Origin: Onchidella celtica
Lineage: Eukaryota > Mollusca > Gastropoda > Systellommatophora > Onchidiidae
Direction of reading: 5' to 3'
Length of the DNA stretch: 64,000 nucleotides
Assembly (NCBI GenBank): GCA_963931925.1
Contig: OZ007573.1
Span: 34,888,807-34,952,806 of the forward strand
Shown: piece by piece, positions 31,849-42,199 of the stretch
How positions within the stretch are numbered: the first letter of the stretch is position 1
Layout: every line of letters starts with the position of its first letter
Made by a program: the position numbers and the translations under genes
The notes under the pieces: model-generated
Database searches by the model: none
Told to the model about the DNA's origin: nothing
Seen by the model: the letters and a program-made list of their open reading frames with translations, nothing else

Positions 31849-33216
31849 ATGTTCTGTTGGAGTGTATGTGAGGGTGTCGGAAGACATCCCAAGCTTTTCC
31901 AGCACTTCCTTGCAGTGCTTCCAGGAGTTGTACATTACATCATCTGTGATGTCGTACTTCTCCTGGAGCCTCCTTTGATACAACTCCTTCAGCTCAGGAG
32001 ACATGAAGGACTCCAGTACATGGAGCTTCTTTACAGTCTCCTGTCTTGTTGCCTGTGTGTTGAATGTGATGGAGGATGAAGGGGTAGGTGTGTATGAAGC
32101 AGAAGAGGTTGGAGTAGGAGCAGGTGTGGATGAAGCAGAAGGGGTTGGAGTAGGAGCAGGTGTGAATGAAGGAGTTGGAGTGGGTGATGCTGTAGGAGAG
32201 GGTGTGGGTGTGCGGAGCACGCTTGAAGGCTGCATCTTCTGGGTGTTCAAGATAACATCTTTATTTAGTGGAAACAAACCCGCCTTTTCAAACCCCTTTT
32301 CCGCAATGGCCGGAGTAGCAGCTTTGAGGTATGCTGTCCTGAACACCTCAGAAAATGCAACCTTCGTGACAACTTTCCCTGGGTTTTTTATTTGGTAGGC
32401 ACTCACCCCTTCAGCCCAGTGATGCTTCATGCTTCCAAAAAAGGTCAGGTCAAGGGGCTGAAGGAGGTGAGTTGCATTTGCCTGCAGGCAGTATGGTATG
32501 ATGCCTGTGGCCTGACATGCATCGCTTACCCTTTTGCTTTTGTGGGTGGATGACCCATCTAAGAAGAGGACCACCGGTCTCTTCACCCCATTTTCATCCA
32601 AAAATTTGCCAAAGACATTTTCCACCCAATCTGAAAATAAATCCCCCGTCATCCACCCACTTTCCGACAATCCAACCGAACACTGCTTGAAATGTTCGGT
32701 TGGATTGACGTTAAGCCGCAGCCCAGGCATCACAATCATTGGCTGAACAAAATCACCTGCATCAGAGCAGCAACAAAGAATTGTGATCTGTTTTTTTGAG
32801 CTTGATGACACCTTGTACAGATGCCTGTCACCTTTTGATGCTTTGGGGGTCATGACTTTTTTGGTTTTACCACACAGAGCGAACCCCGTCTCGTCCACAT
32901 TGAATAGACGAGTGGCATCGTCCAGCAGGTGTTCGTTGACCTTCTTGATATATTCTGTCATCACATCAAACCATGACGACACCTGCTGGGACGATACCAG
33001 GGCTCGCTCCATGCCCAGGAGACTCGGAGAGCGTCTGGTCAGCTCTGGGTGCCTCTTCATGTAGTCATAATACCAGGACTTTCCTGGCAGGTTGTCTGTC
33101 CCAAATCTGGCTGAAGCCTCTCCCAGCTGATTGAGGTATTCTTGGATGCCAAAAGTGAAGTCCTTTCTTGTCAGGCCAAAGCCCACCCTGGCCATTTGGA
33201 TGGCCCAATCCGAAAA
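31849..33216 (-). CDS. pogo/Tigger-like transposase, DDE domain exon (interrupted downstream)
   Basis: 456 codons continue in phase from the HTH exon at 33638-33817 across an intron (33217-33637). The exon starts with FSDWAIQMARVGFG after the acceptor TTATGTTTCAG. It continues the CENP-B-type HTH region (WYYDYMKRHPELTRRSPSLL), then the DDE_1 domain: first Asp in LFNVDETGF, second in VVLFLDGSSTHKS, third in LLQPLDLTFFGSMKHHW. A Pro/Thr/Ser-rich repeat (PTPSPTASPTPTP...) follows. The catalytic triad is intact. The frame is cut after TPTEH by a dispersed repeat, so the PHD part is separated from it; the exon itself could still encode a catalytic core. Confidence 0.88.
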
Positions 33217-33637
33217 CTGAAACATAAGAACAAAAGAAGACATACCAGTTATAAATCATCTACGCTCACTGAACAATAGGAGGTCTCAGCGGACGCTCAT
33301 AAACCTTACACATGTGGAGTGGGCAAATCCTATCGCAGACGGATGTTTAAAACCTGAGTGCCGTCTATGACCAATATTGTGTCGAAAAAAGCATTAAACC
33401 TTAACGCATAGGAAGGAAAATGAAAGCCAGGAGAACAATGAAACATAAAGCATATATATTGATGAAAGTCAAAATACAATGTCAGTAGATATTTCTGCCC
33501 TTTGAACAATAAATGTACACATTTGGGGAAAGTATGTACCACACTTGTTCCACTGTGTCAACATTTTTAACACAAAAAGAATGCACTGCAGTATAAAAGA
33601 CAAGCCAATTAATTTCCTATCCGATCTAGACATCTAC

Positions 33638-33817
33638 CTTCGATTCCTCTTGTGGGGAAAGGAGTGTCCTGGGTTTGGGTTGAAGAGCAGCTTTCCCCTC
33701 AAGCTTGTCCCGTAGGGTTGTTCTTGGCACCCCAAATTCTCGGGCTGCCTGCCTCACAGCCGCTCCAGACTTGACAGCCTGGACAGCATTTATAATCTGT
33801 GTCTGACGATCAGCCAT
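33638..33817 (-). CDS. pogo-like transposase exon 1: psq-type helix-turn-helix
   Basis: 60 codons from ATG (33815-33817): MADRQTQIINAVQAVKSG, AAVRQAAREFGVPRTTLRDK, then a basic linker and LLSPQEESK. This is a pipsqueak/CENP-B N-terminal helix-turn-helix that binds the transposon ends. After AAG the next bases are GTAGATG, a plausible splice donor. Joining to the acceptor at 33217 gives LSPQEESK-FSDWAIQMA, matching the usual LSxEEE...W motif of this family. Introns inside pogo-type transposases are not common but known. Confidence 0.82.
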
Positions 33818-33839
33818 GCTTGCTGTAAAAAAAACAGTT

Positions 33840-34080
33840 TGAGTTAGTGTTTGTGTGTATGTCCGTGTGAAAGAGAGGGAGACAGAGAGAAAAAGAACAA
33901 GACGAAGAAGGCTGGAGAGAGAGAGAGAGAGAGTGAGTGAGAGAAAGAGATAGATAGATAGATTGGTAGAAAAGTGGAGAGTGATAAAAATGTGAGATAG
34001 GGATAAATAGATAGATAGAGGGATAAATAGAGAGAGTGAGTGAGAGAATGATAATTAGGTGGGAATGGGAAAACTTATTT
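33840..34080. repeat. GA- and GATA-type simple repeats
   Basis: Stretches of (GA)n and (GATA)n within the pogo-like element upstream of its coding region. No other feature seen. Confidence 0.7.
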
Positions 34081-34115
34081 GTTCTTTTTTTTTTCTTTTC
34101 TTTTTCTGGAAGGAC

Positions 34116-34282
34116 CCGTAACGAGCGACCACCCCAACAAACACAATAAAGAAGAGAGTTTACCCTAAGCCTGACCCAACCCTAACCCTCAACCTCCCCC
34201 CCCCAAACCTTAACCCTTCAGGACTAATCCCCTAATCCTAACCTTCTATTCTACTCTGTTTCATAGTGGTCGCTCGTTACGG
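34116..34282. mobile_element. 167-bp inverted-repeat element with telomere-like core
   Basis: CCGTAACGAGCGACCAC at 34116-34132 and its exact inverse GTGGTCGCTCGTTACGG at 34266-34282 form a perfect 17-bp inverted repeat. The loop is rich in ACCCTAA-like words (ACCCTAAGCC, AACCCTAACCCTCAACC, CTTAACCC, CTAATCCTAACC), resembling degenerate TTAGGG telomere repeats on the other strand. A MITE is the simplest reading. No target duplication is evident. It lies in the 5' region of the pogo-like element. Confidence 0.65.
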
Positions 34283-34951
34283 AATTTCTCCCCTTTTTCT
34301 TTCTTTCTTTTTTTGCCTACCCCTTTTTTTTTTCTTTTTTTTTTGTGTGTGTCTATCTACCTTATCTACGTGTCTAACTCTAACGAAAGCCTATTCGGTT
34401 CGGAGAACGGGTTATCGCGTTGTTGAAGACTAAAAATAACTATGGGCGACGATTCCGGTCATTTTTTCACTGTGTGGTCTACCCGCCCACCCACTCCATA
34501 TCGGTTTCCTCTAACCGCCCATCCCTGGGCGAGATGGCCAAACCCGTGCCCAAAACAGTTCGCAATGTCCGCCCACCCCTTTCTTCTGCCCAATCGGGCA
34601 ACCCATGTCTCAGGAATGCAAGGAATGCGTAGAGCTTCGTCATATCCTAAAATAGCACCCCTTTTCTCATTTGGAAAACCACGCATGCACCACGTGGTTA
34701 GGGCTAGTCACATGACAACAACATTTGGAGATAACAGAATGGAGGACTTACCATCGATTGAAAAGCTTTTCCACTCTGGTGATCTCTTGGGCAGCAAAAA
34801 AGCAGTCGTTTCGCGGGCATGAACCCGAATGTAAACAAAAGGATACAAAGTATGCCTTGTGAAATCAATGCAACCAACAAAACAAAAATTACGGACAGTA
34901 TTTTGATGTCGGGCGGATTGTCCGGACGGGCGGATTGTCCAAACTCTACTG

Positions 34952-36646
34952 ATCTAGATCCAGATTGTAGATCTCGGCTTTCTTGATGTAGGCTAGGTAG
35001 TCAAATTCCTACGCCCGTTGATAAATCTTACGCGACATTCCCCCAAAAAAGTAAATAGCGTTATTAAAAGCTTAATTCGTAAATATAATACCGTAATAGA
35101 AAAGAAGTACAACATATGCTTACCTGCTCTTTACTTGCGAACCTTAAGATGCGGAATGAAATTAAAAATCGGAAATTTCCTCTTTTGTTGCAAACGCGGT
35201 TAGCAACAGGAGGTGACCATTTAACAATATTGCCAGATGGTCATCGACACAAAATGGCCAAATTATTCTTTTAAAACACCAAAAAAGTTGCTACTTGTAT
35301 ATTTTATGGTTAATGAACCATAATTATGAAAACAGTGTATCGTTACATTTTCAACACTTAAAAAAATAGGAACTGAAATTAAAAATTCCGTGGGGTTTCG
35401 CGGTAAATAGGTACCCAAATTGTGGAATCTGTGGGATTTCAAAACGATGGGCAAAAGGCCAACAACATTCACTACTTGTGGCCATTTCACCAATTATGTT
35501 GACCATGGTGAAACAAATTTCCTTTGTCTCCCAGGAGATAAAATTAAGTTGCTCCACAGGTGCAGGTCTAGATCTAAGTGACATGCAAGTCTGGACCTAA
35601 GTGACACAGAACCAAATACAATTAGGGGCCTAATCCACCGTCTGTCCTTTGGAATGAGTTGTTTCCCATTTACATGAGGACCAGGATTATCTGCATTGCT
35701 CACTGTACAGACTCGAATATTGAATTCGAGACTATTAAGCATGTTAATAGTGCAATAGTTTGCAAATTGAGAGGGTTAGAAAGGGCCTAGGTGCCATTGG
35801 CACTTAGATCCCTTGTAATTACAATGCACAGTGAGACAAACTGAAGGAGTTAGAATTAGATGGCCAATGGCACTAAATCTGGCCACACACCTACAAGTAT
35901 GCATGACAAGTTTACTTGATACAAGCAGAATGGTACTGGCGGCTTGTAGATCTAGATCTAGTCTAGGTGTGTGGCGTTACTTGCAGCTTACGCAAGAACG
36001 TTGGCGCCATTCTGCTTGGCATGAAGGAGACCAAGTTCTGTTTGATGTTTTCTCGTTATGCCAGCGCGCGCCACCGTGTTTCCAATTCCCCCGCGCCTGC
36101 TCACGGTTTTGGTCTTTAAATGTCTAGTGCGTTTACAGTGCTAATTGCTACTATGAATGGTATCATGGGGTAGGCAGAGCTCCGGTCTAGATCTAGATCT
36201 ATTCGACTTTTGAAATAGCCTAATTCAGTAATTGTGGTCTTGAGATGGCTTCCTGGTCCAAAGAAAATATTCCTTTTATTGAACTGTACAAATCATATGA
36301 ATGTTTGTGGAAGATCAAATCAAAAGACTATAGATCTAGTAAAAGACAAAGCATAACTGGTACAATTCTTGCAACAGTTTGATAAAACGGCAAAGAGAAG
36401 TAATCATCCAGTAACCCATTTTTGGCCCACAACGATATCTTCTTCCTTCGTCTTTTCATCACAAAATGAACAGAAACAGAATATAAAACGATTAACTCGT
36501 CTCTCCTGGAAGCCATTTCTGAAGCAATTTGAGCAAATAAAATTGATATAGGCCTACACGTGTGTAGTGTGTGTGCGAAGTATGAACGGGGCTTGAGGCG
36601 TGGTTGCACAACGAAACTTCATTCGATCCGCTTCCTCAAAGGGTGT
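34952..36646. other. Non-coding region, nothing recognised
   Basis: Contains CTAGATCTAGATCT-type words near 34962, 35568, 35950 and 36188. Short frames lack motifs. Confidence 0.5.
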
Positions 36647-37423
36647 CACTAAAACTCGAAAAGACGCGAAAAGACACGAAAAGACACGAAAAGACGCGAA
36701 AAGACACGAAAAGACACGAAAGACGCGAAAAGACACGAAAAGACGCACAAAGACACATAAAGGGGTGCAAGCAGGGTTGCCAGGTTGGCCTTTTCGAGGC
36801 CAGATTCCACAATTTTGGCCTTTTAGAAATGTCCTGGGCCGCTTGGCCTTTTGGCCTTTTAGTGCATTTTTGGCCTTTTAATTCATATTTTAGCCTTTTT
36901 ATACACGTTTTAGGCATTCTTATACAACAGCAACAACAAAAATAATAATAATAATATAAAAAGGAGAGAAAATGGAAACCCTCCAGTACACGGACTTGTT
37001 TTGAAACTGAAACTGATACTAGACCTAAAACTGGGAGCGGAGAAAGTTCCGAGTTCCAAGAAACTTCGCTTGGTCGATTTCGCGCCCATTTCTTCAAATT
37101 GATATTCTACAAGATCTTCAGACTTTATCATTTTCAAGATGTCACGGCGGCGTCCACAGTACCCATGTGCATCATGTGGGAAAGCCTGCAACAAAGATGC
37201 CATCGAGTGTTCAGCCTGCCAACTATGGGTGCACAGGTAAGATTGTTACAGGACTTTTCATGTCTTTTCAGATGTTTTTTCGTGTCTCTTCGCGTCTTTT
37301 CGTGTCTTTTCGCGTCTTTTCGTGTCTTTTCGTGTCTTTCCGCGTCTTTTCGTGTCTTTTCGCGTCTTTTCGTGTCTTTTCGTGTCTTTTCGCGTCTTTT
37401 CGTGTCTTTTCGCATTTTAGTAG
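36647..37423. mobile_element. Foldback-like structure with AAAAGACGCG repeat arms
   Basis: The left arm (36647-36760) begins CACTAAAACTCG and continues as about eleven units of a 10-bp repeat, AAAAGACACG/AAAAGACGCG. The right arm (37252-37423) is the same repeat inverted and ends CGCATTTTAGTAG; reversed this reads CTACTAAAATGCG. The arms would pair over at least 100 bp around a loop of roughly 490 bp. The CACTA-like outermost bases invite a CACTA-superfamily reading, but the right end reads TAGTA, not TAGTG, and I see no matching 3-bp duplication. The loop contains a PHD exon and a hAT-like end sequence (CAGGGTTGCCAGGT at 36776). Confidence 0.6.
37139..37236 (+). CDS. First coding exon with half a PHD-type zinc finger
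   Basis: ATG at 37139 opens MSRRRPQYPCASCGKACNKD then AIECSACQLWVHR, 98 nt in total, followed at once by GTAAGA, a good splice donor. The spacing C-x2-C...C-x2-C...W-x-H is the first half of a PHD finger; the second half would be on a downstream exon. No matching downstream exon is recognised in this window. It sits in the loop of the foldback and the predicted intron would begin just before the right arm. It is either a captured gene fragment, the first exon of a retroelement or transposon gene, or part of a host gene. The ATG choice is by position only. Confidence 0.6.
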
Positions 37424-39153
37424 GACCGTCATCAAATCCATTGGTAGGTAGATCTAGGCTATATGTATATGGCCACCTTTTGTAACCTCCTCAATTGACC
37501 AAAATGTGAAAAGTTATGAGAAAAAGACTTACTGAATTTGGACTCTCCGACTTCCATCTTTGTCCGGCCTGTGGATCTGCTGTTGTCCAACTTTTAGCAG
37601 CACAGAGTCCGAAACGCAGTTGTCGTGATTTGAACATTTCTCGCCTCAACCATGCATGGGGCATCTGGAAATTACTTTGACGAACCACGCTAGGCTAGAT
37701 CTAGATCTTTAAAAGAAATTGCTTCCAGTTCCCCTGGTCACGATATATTTTCAATAGAAACCGTTTTACCTGAGTGAAATTGATCAGAGACGAGGCACAC
37801 CGGCCCAGATCTCTGCAAAAGAAAAACCGGTCAGCATCTCGAAAAACAATGAATTAATAGCGCCAGGAATTCGCGCCAAGGTGTGCGAGTAACGATTCCG
37901 GAATCGAGTACTCGATTCTTAACTGCGGCGATTCCGGACTCGAGTCTCCAATCAAATACTCGATTCTGGACTCGACTCCAACAAACCGATTCTGGACTCG
38001 ACTCCTCGGTAAAGGACTCGAGTCCCATACACAAATTGGGCAAAAAATTACACTGAACGCACGTCAAATCACCACGCCACCACCACAACCACACGTGCTG
38101 GGTGAGTACAGCAAGTGGAAACCGACGGCAACAGAACTGAAAGTGAAACTGCTCTTAGAATTCCAAGAATTTACGGTGGTTTCGATTTCAAAAGAAACGC
38201 TCAATACTAGCCTTAGCCCACACAACTTGTTATAGTTTACAACAACAGCAACAACATCGCCACCATCATCACCACAACCAACCAATCAACCAACCAATCA
38301 ACAACAACAAAGAACAAACAAACAAATAAAAACAACAATAACAAACAAACAAACAAAGAAACTAACAAACAAACAAACAACGACAATCAAAAGCATAATT
38401 ATGTCCAAAATGGTGCATCTGGACTCAATTTCACTTGAGTCCCCTCGGAAATTCATGAACACCTTCTTCTTCTTCTTCTTCAGCGTTCCAAGTCATGCTT
38501 TTAGTTTAGTGTGGGCCAGGAACTGGGTAGTCAGGTGAAGGTCTGCCTCACTGCCCCATAGCTTGGTGTGTAGGTCCGTGGGACTAGGCCAATAGTTTTA
38601 AAACAGCCCTCGAGCTCAGCTCGGAAAGAGATGACATCTTTTTTTGGTTCACGTTTCAACACTTGACCAAATATGGTTGCAACATTCTGCAATTTTCCAG
38701 GAAAAGGGTGCAGCCTGCACGAGCATATCAACTAACCGAATAAGGAAAAGAAAATTCTGTTTTTCATGGAAATTTGAAATGCTTGTCTACAAATATGGGC
38801 ACAATCTTGGATCCGATGGATCATGAGCAATCGAGACTGTATGTATAAATAACAGACAAAAGCCCCAAAATTATCATTCATCCACCAATCCTCGATTGCA
38901 TAACTTCAGACTTCAGACTCCACATCGATCAAGCATGAGTTCCAGACAGAAGAGTTAAAGATGACCCTGTGCATCTCGGCATCGATAATATTAGTGTCGA
39001 TTCCTTTCGGTTTGAAGTCCTTTGTTTCGTTTGTTTTTACCAGTCGAAAAATGAAGAAGTTACTAGTTGTCATATAAAAAGATGAAGGGAACCGTGTGGC
39101 CAAAACCCTGATCTGGCAGGTTTTGCACCGCCCGTGCTGTATCATTCAAAGTC
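37424..39153. other. Non-coding region with simple repeats
   Basis: Includes the ACTCGA-rich block (listed next), an AAC/AAAC-rich simple repeat near 38240-38385 and a CTT repeat near 38465-38480. No gene recognised. Confidence 0.5.
37877..38030. repeat. GACTCGAGTC-rich subterminal-like repeat block
   Basis: Begins CAAGGTGTGCGAGTAACGAT and goes on with many alternating GATTC, ACTCGA and GGACTCGAGTC words, several forming perfect palindromes. This is the style of a hAT subterminal region, but I could not find a matching right end in the window, so it may be a one-ended remnant. Confidence 0.4.
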
Positions 39154-39310
39154 AAAATTTAGTTTGCTTTGTATCATTTGGGTTTTATTTCTCACGCAGG
39201 GCTTCGCTACATACAGCTTTTTTCTTTTTGCCCAATTTTGACTTTGCTTATAGCCCTGTGCGACCCCACAGTTTTTCTGTGGTTTTTATGATATTTCGTC
39301 AATTGTATCA
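39154..39310 (+). repeat. SINE-like dispersed repeat, copy 1
   Basis: Runs TTTGCTTTGTATCATTTGGG, TCTCACGCAGGGCTTCGC, TTTTTGCCC, GACTTTGCTTATAG and a small hairpin CCCCACAGTTTTTCTGTGG. A second copy with the same order lies at 42537-42665. Confidence 0.7.
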
Positions 39311-42199
39311 TTCAAAGTATGGGAACAGACTGGCCGCATGTTTGTGACACAAGGAGTGTAGGCAGCCCGGTGCACACAGAGAGCACACGTCGCACGGCGA
39401 TCAATTACGATGTAATAATTATCGCACATCACAGGTAGTGACCAGAGAGTGCACGTGTCTGACGAAGCTACACGGTTGTAGCCTGCATGGCTGTCCTAAA
39501 GTGTGCCTCAATGAGTGATGAGTCATCCCTTTGAACTGACTGCATACACAAAAAGTACTGTGCTGTCACAGCACATGGTAGTAGTGTATATCTATGGTAG
39601 GTTGAGAAAGCATTTACTGGGCCTAAGGAAGAGATGGCCAGGTGGGACCACAACTCGCAAGGCGGGCGTGTGGTGACAAATTAAATAAAGAACGATGCAT
39701 GTTATTATTGTCTGGCTGGACTGACTCTCAGTACGTTGTTCTGCGGCCGCTCCTGTGACGAAGTATTTGTTCCCCCACATCCTGTGTCTCAGATACTAGA
39801 TAATATCAGTACGTCACTGAGGCCATCATACGTCTTCTTTAACCCCAGCATTTATCAATATCGGAGCAGCATTGCTGGGAATCCTTTACCACTCCATAAG
39901 TTGCACGTAGGCATATTTATTTCTCAGTTAATAATTTTGAATTGTAGTTGATTATCACAATTTAGATTCACAATGGCGCCCGTAAATGTAAATGATCGAG
40001 AAGATTTCAAAAATCCAGTTTTCACCGTGTTAGTAATCTAAAGGTTAACTTAACTCGAAGCTGGCAACTGACACAGGTAAACAAAATAGCTCAAGTTTAC
40101 CATGTCAAATGTGAAAGCCATTCAAGTCACATTCCGTGAAAGTAAGGAAATCGCGATATGTTAAGCTGAGCTCAAACAGGCACCCTGCGTTTTTCTGTGA
40201 GTTCTGTATTTACAATGGCCGAAATAGCCGAGTCATAAGAACTGTGTTCACCTTGAAGTTGACGTCACAGGCAGGTATAAAATCGGCGTGCGCCAATGTG
40301 AACTCCTATTTCATGCATTTTGACATTTGCAAGACGAATGTGAAGATTTGAAACAAATCAGAACCACAGGGCCATACAAAAGCTATTCTACAAAGCTCTG
40401 TGATTAGAACCGACTTATGGTAGTGCATGATAATACCTATTTGAGCTCCAATATAGGTCTACTCATTTGCGAAATTCACGCTACCAATTTGCAACAAGCG
40501 GCCAAGCAGAACAGGCAGTGTCATAATACTGAAAAAACAAAAACAACACCTGGTCTGCTCAAAGCGAAAAAAGCAACAACAGAATCAAGACTTACAAAGG
40601 CCACCTTTCAAGGTAAGTCTGATTTAATTTACATTAGGAAGTCTGTTTTCGACCAGAAAATGCATGTAGGTTATATCAAAGATACTAGATCTAGAAATGA
40701 TAGGATGAGACACTCCCTTCTTCGGCACCTCTAAAATAAAAATCGTGCACACAGCATGAAAAGAATGCATGATTTCATGATAAATTAATGGTGCTGAATT
40801 GTTTCAGTGCTACTGCCACTGAAAAGAAAGAAAAAATAGCGAGTTTTCTCACAGCGATTGAAATTAAAATTACAAAATAAGTACCGGTATCGTCAATCAA
40901 GGTCTGTAGCGATAGCTGAACGGTGAACAAAATTCAATATTTTCCTTACTTGGCTTTGTAAAATACTGCATTGTTCATTACTTCCACGCATTCTTTGCTA
41001 GGTGATGGTGCAAAATCTGTGCTCGCAAAAAGCGCTATCTGTCTCATCTTGTTTCTAGTAATTTTGGTTAAATCACGTCAGAAAAACTTTTGCATTAGCT
41101 AGGTTATCTTGAGTTGAGAGTTTCACTTACGGATAGTAGGCTATAAGGAATAGGTTTGATAATAGATTTGGGATTGGGGATAAGGTTAGTTTTATTGGTA
41201 ATGTATTTCTTTGGTAAATGCGCGGCTGTCTGGTTAACACTCGTGAAATATGTGTCCAACAAAAGTTGTGTAACTCATATGGCACTCCTCCCTCAAATTT
41301 GATCATTTTAACGTCTTTTCTCACTTTTGCCCCATTAAAACGGTTTTGTGCGTTTTCTGGAGATATCCGGATTCGGTAATCCTTCCGAAAAAAAAGTAAA
41401 ATTTCAGGGGGCGACTGGAGCAAAAATATAGGTGCCCTTTGAGCTCAAAATTACCAGAAATAATTTTAAGAGGCGCAAATTATCAAAGTACGTTTTCATG
41501 GCAGGAGCTAGATCTAGATCTGTCTGGTTTAGATTTTATGGTAGCCTAAAGTTGAACAAACGATCGTTAGGATAGCTCGTTGACATCGATGCCAAGCCCT
41601 TTAGTGATCACTGAAATTAGGTTAAGGCCACATTTATTCGTAGACGTCTACGGATAAGATCTTGGTTTTATTTTTGTTTAGGAACAGCTCCTTTAGATTA
41701 CAATTTTGGCTTGATTTGTTAATATGCTCTTCGCTCGGTAAGATGGCTCGATTCGGAGTGACGCATGGTGTTTCTTACGGTAATGATACACCAGGTTGTC
41801 TTTTCTGTAGCAATAATGTCGGTTATCGTGTCCTCGGTAGACTCAGCTTTGTAACGCTTTATTCGCGTTCCCCGGGTGGGGGATTTATATTAACTGCACT
41901 AGGATTTTTTTATTTTTATTAAAGACTGTCACCCACCTTAAGACTCCATATATACACTGTAGTTTAGATTGGGACTTCACCGTGTCTTTGTTTGCCTAAT
42001 AACCGCTGTCGGCAATGTTGCGGTTAAGAGGATAGTCTCTCACGCAACGTCTGTTAAAACTAAGACCAGAAACCGAATGCAACTGAATCTTCTTGGTGCT
42101 ATTGTGAGAACCGGGGTAGAATTACTGCTGTAAGTGTTGCAAAGTCTGACTGCATCTTCAGCAATGTTTTGAAAAAAAAAATGTAACAACTAAGATTTA
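39311..42199. other. Non-coding region, nothing recognised
   Basis: Contains AGATCT-type words near 40687 and 41509 and an AATAAA near 39683. An open frame at 40417-40734 has no recognisable motif and is not called. Confidence 0.45.

Larger units (their letters stand above)
30181..34951 (-). mobile_element. pogo/Tigger-like DNA transposon with PHD finger
   Basis: The gene order and domains are those of a pogo-type Tc1/mariner-superfamily element: psq HTH, DDE_1 domain, then a PHD finger. Proposed ends are TCAGTACGAGTCT on the left (30180) and AACTCTACTGA on the right (to 34952), weakly inverted and both starting CAGTA as in pogo elements. The subterminal zones carry repeated GCCCACC/GGGCGG words (30195-30225, 30375-30490; 34478-34600, 34912-34935). 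I do not see a clean TA duplication at these ends, so the borders are approximate. It contains the short inverted-repeat element at 34116-34282 and an insertion at 31635-31848. Confidence 0.7.

Noticed and set aside
36604..37485. Several frames rich in KRHEKTRKD or SCLFVSFRVF
   Set aside because: They are translations of the AAAAGACGCG arms; the only credible coding piece is the PHD exon in another frame.
39343..39695. Possible small insertion starting TGTGACAC and flanked by GCATGTT
   Set aside because: The right end does not mirror the left, so the 7-bp match could be chance.
40417..40734. 105-codon plus-strand ORF
   Set aside because: Basic composition but no motif, start context or splice signals; length is within what AT-rich DNA gives by chance.
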